Source: Rhodospirillales bacterium (GTDB lineage Bacteria; Pseudomonadota; Gammaproteobacteria; Burkholderiales; Burkholderiaceae_D). Taken from it: a stretch of DNA of 64,000 bases. The stretch's first letter is position 1; every line of letters starts with the position of its first letter. A program made the translations under genes and the position numbers. The stretch is from assembly GCA_903970305.1 (NCBI GenBank), contig CAJCID010000207.1, forward strand, positions 1-64,000. Reading direction: 5' to 3'. Under the pieces are notes generated by a model. It was not told where the DNA came from. It did no database searches and was given only the letters and a program-made list of their open reading frames with translations. Positions 56,829 to 64,000 of this stretch are shown here, piece by piece.

Positions 56829-57004
56829 GGAAGGAAGTCCAGGTTCGATCTAGGGCACTGCGCCACAGTGACGATCCGGATCCCGCGTCCCCAAGCACCC
56901 TGCGGATCACAGGCACGAGGCATACGGTCGAATCGGATCGCTGGAATGACCCGCAAGATCTGAACGGGATGGTTAGGGTTGTACCAATCCGGCGGCTTTG
57001 CCGT

Positions 57005-57022
57005 CCGTACGTCAACGTACGG
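57005..57022. promoter_or_regulatory. Perfect inverted repeat CCGTACGT-CA-ACGTACGG, candidate operator
   Basis: Eight-base arms pair perfectly across a two-base centre, 177 bases upstream of the phosphoketolase start and 434 upstream of gnd. Its shape suits a dimeric regulator; none can be assigned from sequence. The arm CCGTACG recurs at 57292-57298 next to the CGCTGAA boxes. Confidence 0.5.
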
Positions 57023-57160
57023 AGAGGACACGAGGGAAGACGCCGCATGGGCTTCCTCTTAGCGGTTGCGCCCGCAGGCCAATCCCGCTTTAAAACGTGC
57101 GCTAACAAACAGACGATGCGCGGGCTCCTTGGTAGTTTGAGTCGGCGCCAAAATTGGCCC

Positions 57161-57190
57161 GGTTGCAGCGTGTTGGAGCGTGTTGGAGCG
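57161..57190. repeat. 10-bp tandem repeat in the xfp-gnd control region
   Basis: TGTTGGAGCG is repeated twice and preceded by a diverged copy GGTTGCAGCG. Confidence 0.8.
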
Positions 57191-57295
57191 GGGCCATGGC
57201 TTAGGAAAACAGGTGGTTCGAGCGGCGACGGGAGTCTGGCGGGCGGGCGCAGGTGGCCGGAGTTCGCGCCACCTGAGCCGGGAACACTCTCCGTA

Positions 57296-57335
57296 CGCTG
57301 AAACTGCGCTGAAACTACGCTGAAATTTCGCTGAA
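57296..57335 (+). repeat. Four CGCTGAA boxes spaced exactly 11 bp, upstream of gnd
   Basis: CGCTGAA begins at 57296, 57307, 57318 and 57329, the first three followed by A-C-T or A-T-T. The 11-bp spacing puts each box on the same helix face, 120-160 bases before the gnd start. It may be an iteron-like protein site or one of the tandem repeats common in this region. Confidence 0.65.
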
Positions 57336-57455
57336 CCGATCGCGCGGCTTGCCCAAGGCGGGTTTGCCACTGAATTGTCTAACCCGAATTGTCTTAGCAC
57401 TGGGCCGGGGGATGCCGGCCCGTTTCAATTTGAGAATCCATGAGGAGGCGCGGCA

Positions 57456-58496
57456 ATGCAGATGGGTATGATTGGCCTTGGGCGCATGGGTGCGGCGATG
57501 ACGGTCCGCTTGATCAAGGCCGGACACGCCTGCGTGGTCTACGACGCCGCGCAGAAAGCCGTCGCCCGCGTGGTGGCCGAGGGGGCGGCGGGCGCGTCCT
57601 CCCTCGCCGAACTCGTGGCCGCGCTCAAGGCGCCGCGCTCGATCTGGTTGATGGTGCCTGCGGCGCTGGTGGATCACGTGCTTGGCGAACTCACCCCGCT
57701 GCTCGCCCGAGGCGACGTCATCATCGATGGCGGCAACTCCTATTACCGCGACGATCTGCGGCGCGCGAGCGCACTGGCTCTGCTCGGCTTGCATCATGTC
57801 GACGCGGGAACGAGCGGCGGTGTGGCCGGACAGGAGCGCGGTTATTGCCTCATGATCGGTGGGGACGACGCCGTCGTCGAAGCGCTGCGGCCGATCTTCG
57901 CGACGCTCGCGCCGGGCCGGGGCGACATCCCTGCGACCCCCGGGCGCGACGACGCGCGCAGTACAGCGGCCCTGGGTTATCTGCATTGCGGACCCCACGG
58001 CGCAGGACACTTCGTGAAGATGGTTCATAACGGCATCGAGTATGGCCTGATGGCCGCCTTCGCCGAGGGATTGAACATTTTGCGGGGTGCCGATCTCGGT
58101 CAGCATCAGGGTTCGGTCGATGCCGAGACGACACCGCTGCGCGACCCGGAATTCTACCAATACCATTTCGACCTGCCTGAGATCGCCGAGCTCTGGAGAC
58201 GGGGCAGTGTGGTCAGTTCATGGCTGCTCGATCTGACGGCAGCCGCGCTCGCCGCCGATCCGGCTCTGGCCGGATTCCAAGGCCGGGTCTCCGATTCGGG
58301 TGAGGGCCGCTGGACGATCCAGGCAGCTCTCGATGAAGCCGTGCCCGCACCGGTCTTAAGCGCAGCGCTCTATGCCCGCTTCAGCTCGCGCGGCGAGGCG
58401 GACTTTGCGAACCGCGTCCTCTCGGCGTTACGTGCTGAGTTCGGGGGGCACGTCGAAAAGCCCGCTCCTGCGAACGAGGCCAAGGCCGCACAGTGA
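57456..58496 (+). CDS. gnd: 6-phosphogluconate dehydrogenase, short (YqeC/GndA-like) type
   Basis: Oxidative decarboxylation of 6-phosphogluconate to ribulose 5-phosphate. The 346-aa protein is the short form, often NAD-preferring, not the 470-aa E. coli type. It has GLGRMGAAM near residue 8, [33 protein letters not shown], and the substrate site [21 protein letters not shown] with the catalytic Lys and Asn. GAGGAGG gives a strong ribosome binding site. Its stop overlaps the zwf GTG as GTGA, so the two are coupled. First gene of gnd-zwf-tal-pgi-tkt. Confidence 0.95.
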   Translation: MQMGMIGLGRMGAAMTVRLIKAGHACVVYDAAQKAVARVVAEGAAGASSLAELVAALKAPRSIWLMVPAALVDHVLGELTPLLARGDVIIDGGNSYYRDDLRRASALALLGLHHVDAGTSGGVAGQERGYCLMIGGDDAVVEALRPIFATLAPGRGDIPATPGRDDARSTAALGYLHCGPHGAGHFVKMVHNGIEYGLMAAFAEGLNILRGADLGQHQGSVDAETTPLRDPEFYQYHFDLPEIAELWRRGSVVSSWLLDLTAAALAADPALAGFQGRVSDSGEGRWTIQAALDEAVPAPVLSAALYARFSSRGEADFANRVLSALRAEFGGHVEKPAPANEAKAAQ

Positions 58497-59920
58497 GCCA
58501 GACCGACCAACCCCCGGCGCACTCGGATGCGCTGGTCATCTTCGGCGTCACGGGTGATCTGGCCTATAAGCAGATTTTTCCGGCACTCTATGCGATGGAG
58601 TTGCAGGGCAGTCTGACCGTTCCGGTGGTTGGCGTGGCCGCACGCGGCTGGGGCATCGAGCGCTTGCGTCAATACGCCAAGGAGAGCATCAAGGCGTCGG
58701 TCGGGACGATCGACGAGAAGGCTCTCGCACAACTGCTTGCGCGTCTGCAGTATGTGAGCGGCGACTACCACGATGCCGCGACATTCAAGTCGCTCGCGCA
58801 CGCGCTTGGCCCCTGCCACGCGCCCGCCCACTACCTGGCGATCCCGCCCGCCCTTTTCCCGACCGTGATCGAGGGTTTGGGTGCGGCCGGTCTTGCCGCC
58901 CACGCCCGGGTCATCGTGGAAAAGCCCTTTGGACGCGATCTGGCTTCAGCGCGCGAACTCAATCGCGTGGCGTTGGCGGTGTTTCCCGAAGAGGCGATTT
59001 TTCGGATCGACCATTACCTGGGGAAGGAGGCGATCATGAACATCCTCTACTTCCGCTTTGCCAACACCTTCTTAGAGCCGATCTGGAACCGTAACCACGT
59101 CTTGGGCGTGGAGATCACCCTGGCCGAGAAGTTCGGCGTCGAGGGACGGGGCGCCTTCTATGAGAGCGCCGGGTGTCTGCGCGATGTGATGCAGAACCAT
59201 CTGTTCCAGATCGTGGCGCTGTTGGCGATGGAACCACCGGTTGGCCAGAACTTCGCCGCAGTCAATGCCGAAAAACTCAAGGTCTTCCAGGCGATGAGAC
59301 CGCTCAAGACCGAAGACGTGGTGCGCGGCCAGTATCAAGGCTACCGCAGGGAGACTGGCGTCGCCTCGGACTCGGATGTCGAGACCTACTGCGCCATGCG
59401 GCTCTATATCGACTCCTGGCGTTGGGGGGGTGTCCCCTGGACACTGCGCTCAGGCAAGTGCCTGCCCGAGACGCTCTGCGAGGTGCTGGTGCGCCTCGAG
59501 GCGCCACCGCTCCAGCTCTTCGATGACGCGGTGCGCACCCCGGCCGAGACGAATTATGTACGCTTTCGCCTCACACCCCATTCGGCGATCGCGCTGGCAG
59601 CGCGGACCAAACATGCCGGCGAGGGGTTCGTTGGCCAGCAGCACGAGCTGCTCTTGGTGGACGACGAAACCGGGGAGGAGGCGCCTTATGAGCGGCTCTT
59701 GCGCGATGCGCTGGCCGGCGATGCGGCGCTCTTTGCCCGTGAGGATGCAGTCGAGGCGGCCTGGCTTGCGGTCGAGCCGGTCTTAAAGGCGCCCACGCGT
59801 GCCCTGGCCTATGTGCAAGGCACCTGGGGCCCTGCTTTGGCCGACCGCCTGACTGAAGGGACCGGCGGCTGGCATAACCCTCGGGCGGACATCCGCTCTC
59901 CACCGGATGAGTCGTCTTGA
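58493..59920 (+). CDS. zwf: Glucose-6-phosphate 1-dehydrogenase
   Basis: First step of the oxidative pentose phosphate pathway. The 475-aa protein, starting at a GTG overlapping gnd, has the NADP-binding [24 protein letters not shown] and the signature [13 protein letters not shown] with catalytic His and substrate-binding residues. The C-terminal part is the usual beta-sheet domain ([22 protein letters not shown]). The [10 protein letters not shown] form, in place of GASGDLAKR, is seen in a divergent subgroup. Confidence 0.95.
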   Translation: MSQTDQPPAHSDALVIFGVTGDLAYKQIFPALYAMELQGSLTVPVVGVAARGWGIERLRQYAKESIKASVGTIDEKALAQLLARLQYVSGDYHDAATFKSLAHALGPCHAPAHYLAIPPALFPTVIEGLGAAGLAAHARVIVEKPFGRDLASARELNRVALAVFPEEAIFRIDHYLGKEAIMNILYFRFANTFLEPIWNRNHVLGVEITLAEKFGVEGRGAFYESAGCLRDVMQNHLFQIVALLAMEPPVGQNFAAVNAEKLKVFQAMRPLKTEDVVRGQYQGYRRETGVASDSDVETYCAMRLYIDSWRWGGVPWTLRSGKCLPETLCEVLVRLEAPPLQLFDDAVRTPAETNYVRFRLTPHSAIALAARTKHAGEGFVGQQHELLLVDDETGEEAPYERLLRDALAGDAALFAREDAVEAAWLAVEPVLKAPTRALAYVQGTWGPALADRLTEGTGGWHNPRADIRSPPDESS

Positions 59921-60001
59921 CCAACATCGAAAGAGCGCGGCTGGCTGGTGTCGGATGCGCAGGTCGCGCTTTGTGAACCTCTGCGGCCGGCGGCCGGCCG
60001 T

Positions 60002-60034
60002 GCACCCCTCAAGCACCCCTTAAGCACCCTTACC
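60002..60034. repeat. 11-bp tandem repeat between zwf and tal
   Basis: GCACCCCTCAA, GCACCCCTTAA and GCACCCTTACC follow one another, ending 10 bases before the tal start. The segment just before it (GGCCGGCGGCCGGCC) is self-complementary and may form a hairpin. Confidence 0.85.
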
Positions 60035-60044
60035 TGGACAAGAC

Positions 60045-61136
60045 ATGCGAGCCACTAAAGAACTGCAGCAACTAGGCCAGAGCCTCTGGCTGGACAACAT
60101 CACGCGCGATCTTCTGTCCAGCGGGACGCTCGCGCGTTACATCGACGACTATGCGATCACGGGACTGACCTCGAATCCGACCATCTTCGAGCATGCCATC
60201 GGCGCGTCCGACTCCTACGACGCCGCGATTCGGGCCAAGGCGGCACAAGGCGAGTCGGGCGAGGGCTTGTTCTTTCATCTGGCTCTGGAGGACCTGACCC
60301 ATGCCGCTGATCTCTTTCGTCCGGTCTTTGAGAAGACCGAAGGCGTCGACGGCTGGGTCTCGCTGGAGGTCTCGCCGCTGCTTGCGCGCGATGCCCAGGG
60401 GACGGTGGCCGCGGCGCTCGACCTGCACGGGCGGGCCAATCGGCCGAACCTATTCATCAAGATTCCTGGCACGCCTGAGGGCATCGTCGCGATCGAGGAG
60501 GCGATCTTCCAAGGCGTGCCGGTCAATGTCACCCTGCTGTTCTCGCCGGCGCAGTACCTGGCCGCGCAAGAAGCCTATTGGCGCGGCCTGGATCGACGCG
60601 TCGCCGCAGGTCGGGATCCCCGCGTGGCCTCGGTCGCCTCGCTTTTTGTCAGTCGCTGGGATGTCGCCATCCGCCAGACACTGCCCGCCGAACTGCACAA
60701 CCGGGTGGGCATCGCGATTGCCACCCAGACCTACCGCGCCTATCGGCAATCGATCGGATCCGATCGTTGGCTCAAGTTCGCCATGGCGGGCGTGCTGCCC
60801 CAGCGGCTCCTTTTTGCCAGTACCGGAGCGAAAGACAAGGCGGTCTCGGACACGCTCTATGTGGAGCGCTTGGCCGCGACCGATACGATCAACACGATGC
60901 CCGAGGAGACCCTGCTTGCCTTCTACGAGCATGGCAAACTCAGCAAGGAGTCGCAGCTCGACTGGGCGGCAGCCGATGCCGTCATCTCCGAGTGTCGCGC
61001 CCATGGCCAGGAGCCGGATGTACTCGCCTTGCGCTTGCAAGAAGAAGGCGTGGCAGCCTTCGCCGCCTCCTGGCGCGGCCTCCTCAGTGGTGTGGCAGCC
61101 AAGGCGGATGCGCTCGTCAAGGAAGGTGCCGTATGA
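60045..61136 (+). CDS. tal: Transaldolase
   Basis: Transfers a dihydroxyacetone unit between sugar phosphates in the non-oxidative pentose phosphate pathway. The 363-aa protein is the longer bacterial type (as in tal-pgi pairs). It begins with [15 protein letters not shown], has [15 protein letters not shown] and the Schiff-base Lys139 in [11 protein letters not shown], then [14 protein letters not shown]. The ribosome binding site is weak. The stop overlaps the pgi ATG as ATGA. Confidence 0.95.
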   Translation: MRATKELQQLGQSLWLDNITRDLLSSGTLARYIDDYAITGLTSNPTIFEHAIGASDSYDAAIRAKAAQGESGEGLFFHLALEDLTHAADLFRPVFEKTEGVDGWVSLEVSPLLARDAQGTVAAALDLHGRANRPNLFIKIPGTPEGIVAIEEAIFQGVPVNVTLLFSPAQYLAAQEAYWRGLDRRVAAGRDPRVASVASLFVSRWDVAIRQTLPAELHNRVGIAIATQTYRAYRQSIGSDRWLKFAMAGVLPQRLLFASTGAKDKAVSDTLYVERLAATDTINTMPEETLLAFYEHGKLSKESQLDWAAADAVISECRAHGQEPDVLALRLQEEGVAAFAASWRGLLSGVAAKADALVKEGAV

Positions 61137-62800
61137 CACTCACTCAAGTCGCGGGCCTGGGCGACATGCGCCGCTCGGTCGCCAGCGGGCGCGCCTGGCA
61201 GGCGCTCATCGGACACCATCGAAAGATCGCCGACCTGTCGCTTTCCGAACTCTTCGATGAGGATCCCAAGCGTGGGGAGCGCCTCTGTGCCGAGGCGGCC
61301 GGTTTCTATCTGGACTACTCGAAGAACCGGATCACGGATGAGACGCTCACGCTTCTGACCGATCTGGCCCGATCCCAGGGCTTGTCGGAGCGGATCGCCG
61401 CGATGTTTCGCGGGGATACGATCAATACCACAGAGAACCGGGCCGCCTTGCACGTCGCCCTGCGTGCTCCCGTGGGGACGCATATCGAGCTCGACGGACG
61501 CGATGTCGTGGCCGAGGTGCACGACATGCTTGCGCGCATGGCCGATTTTTCCGAGGGTGTGCGCACAGCCCGATTGCGCGGCCACGCCGGCGCACCCTTG
61601 CGCAACGTCATCAACATCGGTATCGGCGGCTCCGATCTCGGACCGGAGATGGCCTATGAGGCCTTGCGCCATTACAGTCAGCGCGATATGCGTTTTCGCT
61701 TCGTCTCCAACGTCGATGCGACGGCCTTTGTCGAAGCGACACGCGACCTCCAGGCCAGCGAGACCCTGTTCATCGTCTGCTCGAAGACCTTCAAGACCCA
61801 GGAGACGCTCGAGAATGCTCAAGCGGCGCGCGCCTGGTGCGTCGGCCAACTCGGTGACGAGGCTGCCGTCGCCAGTCACTTCGCCGCCGTCTCGAGCAAT
61901 GTCCCCGGTGCGATCGAGTTCGGTATTGCCCAAGACCGTGTCTTTGGCCTGTGGGACTGGGTGGGCGGCCGCTATTCGATGGACTCGGCCATCGGCCTGT
62001 CGCTCATGCTCGCCATCGGTCCCGCACAGTTCGAGGAGATGCTCTCGGGCTTTCGGGCCATGGACGAGCACTTTCAGAACGCGCCTTTGCCGGCCAATCT
62101 GCCTGTCCTCATGGGACTGCTGGCCGTATGGTATGCCGACTTCTTCGGTGCCCAGACCCACGCTGTCTTGCCGTACGACCAATACCTTGTGCACCTGCCG
62201 GCGTATCTGCAGCAGCTGACCATGGAGAGCAACGGCAAACGGGTCACCCAGGAGGGCCTTGAGGTGGACTATGCGACCGCACCGATCATCTGGGGCGAGG
62301 TGGGGACGAACGGTCAACACTCGTTTTATCAACTGCTCCATCAGGGCACCACCCTCATCCCGTGCGACTTCATCGGTTTTGGGCAGGGCCTAAATCCCCT
62401 GGGGCGGCACCATGACATCCTGATGGCGAATCTGATCGCGCAGACCGAGGCGCTTGCCTTTGGCAAGACCGAGGCCGAACTCCGCGCTGAGGGCAGCCCG
62501 GCCGCACTCGTGCCACACCGCTGCCTGCCGGGCAACCGGCCGAGCAGTACGCTGCTCGCTCAGCGCCTGACACCACACACTCTGGGCGCGCTCGTGGCGC
62601 TCTATGAACACAGTGTCTTCACCCAAGGCGTCATCTGGAACATCGACTCGTTCGACCAGTGGGGTGTCGAGACCGGCAAGGTCCTTGCACAACGCACCTT
62701 GCCCGAACTCGAATCCAAGCCTATGCCCGAGTTGCATCACGACAGCTCGACCAATACCCTCATCAGGCGCTATCGCGCACTGCGCGACGGTGCCGTATGA
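61133..62800 (+). CDS. pgi: Glucose-6-phosphate isomerase
   Basis: Interconverts glucose 6-P and fructose 6-P. Start at 61133 overlaps the tal stop (ATGA) and follows AAGGAAGG; the longer open frame upstream is antiparallel to sense in tal and is not coding. The 555-aa protein has [31 protein letters not shown], the signature [17 protein letters not shown] and [23 protein letters not shown], the catalytic Glu and His segment ([16 protein letters not shown]) and a C-terminal QWGVETGK. Confidence 0.97.
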   Translation: MTLTQVAGLGDMRRSVASGRAWQALIGHHRKIADLSLSELFDEDPKRGERLCAEAAGFYLDYSKNRITDETLTLLTDLARSQGLSERIAAMFRGDTINTTENRAALHVALRAPVGTHIELDGRDVVAEVHDMLARMADFSEGVRTARLRGHAGAPLRNVINIGIGGSDLGPEMAYEALRHYSQRDMRFRFVSNVDATAFVEATRDLQASETLFIVCSKTFKTQETLENAQAARAWCVGQLGDEAAVASHFAAVSSNVPGAIEFGIAQDRVFGLWDWVGGRYSMDSAIGLSLMLAIGPAQFEEMLSGFRAMDEHFQNAPLPANLPVLMGLLAVWYADFFGAQTHAVLPYDQYLVHLPAYLQQLTMESNGKRVTQEGLEVDYATAPIIWGEVGTNGQHSFYQLLHQGTTLIPCDFIGFGQGLNPLGRHHDILMANLIAQTEALAFGKTEAELRAEGSPAALVPHRCLPGNRPSSTLLAQRLTPHTLGALVALYEHSVFTQGVIWNIDSFDQWGVETGKVLAQRTLPELESKPMPELHHDSSTNTLIRRYRALRDGAV

Positions 62801-62837
62801 AGCCTGAGTGGTTTTGCCCCATGGCCGGAGCGATGCA

Positions 62838-64000
62838 ATGAACGAGCGCAAGAACGAGTCGGTCCGGCTGGATCAATTGTGCATCACGACGCTGCGCACG
62901 CTGGCCATTGATGCCGTGGAGAAGGCCCAGTCAGGACACCCGGGCACGCCGATGGGCGCGGCGCCGACAGCCTATTGTCTGTGGCAGCGCTTTCTGCGCT
63001 TCGATCCGGAGGATCCGCAGTGGCCCAATCGCGATCGCTTCGTCCTCTCGGCGGGCCACGCCTCGGCACTCTTGTATGGACTGCTCTACCTCTCGGGAGT
63101 CCATCCGAGAGAAACCAGACCCGGCGAGAGGGCCGATGGAGCTCCGGTCACCCTTGCGGCGCTGCAGAGCTTTCGACAGGAGGGCAGTCCCTGCACGGGC
63201 CATCCTGAATACGGTGCCGCCGCGGGTGTCGAGATGACCACCGGTCCCCTCGGACAGGGCGTGGGATCGAGCGTGGGCATGGCGATCGGGGAGGCTTGGC
63301 TGCGCGCCACCTACAACCGGCCCGAGCACGTGCTCTTCGACCACAAGGTCTATGCCTTGTGCGGCGACGGCGACATGATGGAGGGCGTCAGCGCCGAGGC
63401 GGCTTCGCTCGCCGGGCATCTGAAGCTCGCCCATCTGTGCTGGATCTACGACGCCAACGAGATCAGTATCGAAGGATCAACTGCGGTGACTTTCACCGAG
63501 GATGTGGGGCGCCGCTTCGAAGGCTATGGCTGGGAGGTTGTGCATCTATCCGATGCGAACGATCTGGGTGCGACCACGCGCGCCCTGGAGGAGTTTGCCA
63601 AGCCTCGCGAGAAGCCCCTGCTTCTCATCGTGCGCAGCCACATCGGCTATGGTGCTCCCCACAAGCAAGATACCAAGGAGGCCCATGGGGAACCGCTCGG
63701 TGCAGCTGAAGCCCGGCTGGCCAAGCAATTCTACGACGCCGACCCGAACGCGCAGTTCGCGGTTCCAGAAGGCGTCGTGGGCCACTTCAGCGCGCAGTTC
63801 GGTCAGCGCGGACGCAACCAGCACGCCGCCTGGACGAGGCAGTTCGAGGCCTACTCTCTTCAGTACCCGGATCTCGCGACTGAGTTGCAAACGATGGAGC
63901 GTCGAGAATTGCCCACGGATTGGGATCATGGGCTGCCGGAGTTCCCGCCCGACAAGAAGGGCGTCGCAACGCGCGACGCATCGGGCAAGGTGCTCAACGC
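62838..64000 (+). CDS. tkt: Transketolase, 3' truncated by window edge
   Basis: TPP enzyme moving two-carbon units between sugar phosphates. ATG 62838 has GGAG seven bases upstream, 38 bases after pgi. The 387 visible residues cover the N-terminal PP domain: LAIDAVEKAQSGHPGTPMGAAP, FVLSAGHASALLYGLLYLSG, GHPEYGAAAGVEMTTGPLGQGVGSSVGMAI and the TPP/Mg motif CGDGDMMEGVSAEAASLAG with IYDANEISIEG. The Pyr and C-terminal domains lie beyond the window. Last visible gene of the pentose phosphate operon. Confidence 0.96.
   Translation, partial: MNERKNESVRLDQLCITTLRTLAIDAVEKAQSGHPGTPMGAAPTAYCLWQRFLRFDPEDPQWPNRDRFVLSAGHASALLYGLLYLSGVHPRETRPGERADGAPVTLAALQSFRQEGSPCTGHPEYGAAAGVEMTTGPLGQGVGSSVGMAIGEAWLRATYNRPEHVLFDHKVYALCGDGDMMEGVSAEAASLAGHLKLAHLCWIYDANEISIEGSTAVTFTEDVGRRFEGYGWEVVHLSDANDLGATTRALEEFAKPREKPLLLIVRSHIGYGAPHKQDTKEAHGEPLGAAEARLAKQFYDADPNAQFAVPEGVVGHFSAQFGQRGRNQHAAWTRQFEAYSLQYPDLATELQTMERRELPTDWDHGLPEFPPDKKGVATRDASGKVLN

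Larger units (their letters stand above)
56829..57455. other. Divergent control region between phosphoketolase and gnd operon
   Basis: About 630 bases without a gene. It contains an inverted repeat at 57005-57022, a 10-bp triple repeat at 57161-57190 and four 11-bp-spaced CGCTGAA boxes at 57296-57335. A GGAGG ribosome binding site precedes gnd. Confidence 0.7.

Overview
This is a GC-rich chromosomal window from a proteobacterium. The complete iscRSUA-hscBA-fdx-iscX operon, a FadH-type dienoyl-CoA reductase, FNR-fold and TetR regulators, GGDEF/EAL signalling proteins and a Co-type nitrile hydratase suggest a beta- or gammaproteobacterium; betaproteobacterium is my preference, but this is inference. 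I see no rRNA, tRNA, CRISPR array, insertion sequence or phage gene.

Layout. 1-5616: the end of a hybrid histidine kinase, then a gene-poor stretch with small or unrecognised genes (one joins a His/Ala-rich region to an LTXXQ domain) and a single-domain diguanylate cyclase-like protein with a degenerate GGGEF site. 6012-8759: sirtuin, hypothetical protein, chloroperoxidase-like alpha/beta hydrolase. 8841-17611: a CoA-dependent catabolic locus. One arm encodes a crotonase, acyl-CoA ligase, thiolase, nitroreductase and Old Yellow Enzyme-type dienoyl-CoA reductase. A divergent TetR gene follows, then an SDR-crotonase pair. TGACT-N4-AGTCA palindromes suggest one regulon. 17803-23602: isc operon with two IscR boxes over its promoter.

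23684-40578: formate-tetrahydrofolate ligase, a winged-helix/membrane-protein operon, oligopeptidase B, an acyltransferase divergent from a membrane LytTR regulator, an M61 peptidase, a PAS-GGDEF-EAL protein, a PQQ-type propeller protein and a DUF2164 protein. 40909-44638: a nitrile hydratase operon whose beta gene is split by an apparent +1 frameshift, a GST and a fatty acid hydroxylase. 44707-49717: a YdeP/FdhF-like molybdenum oxidoreductase, a LytS/LytR-type two-component pair and a cytochrome P460.

49990-64000: a central-carbon block. It holds an FNR-fold regulator without Fe-S cysteines, a HAD phosphatase, a CPA2 antiporter, class I FBP aldolase, a 64-aa protein and phosphoketolase. A divergent gnd-zwf-tal-pgi-tkt operon follows, with stop/start overlaps at gnd-zwf and tal-pgi. 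Together these give an oxidative and non-oxidative pentose phosphate pathway plus a phosphoketolase shunt to acetyl phosphate.

A recurrent theme is short tandem repeats (9-14 bp units, usually about three copies) at gene borders, eight of them intergenic and one in a coding linker.
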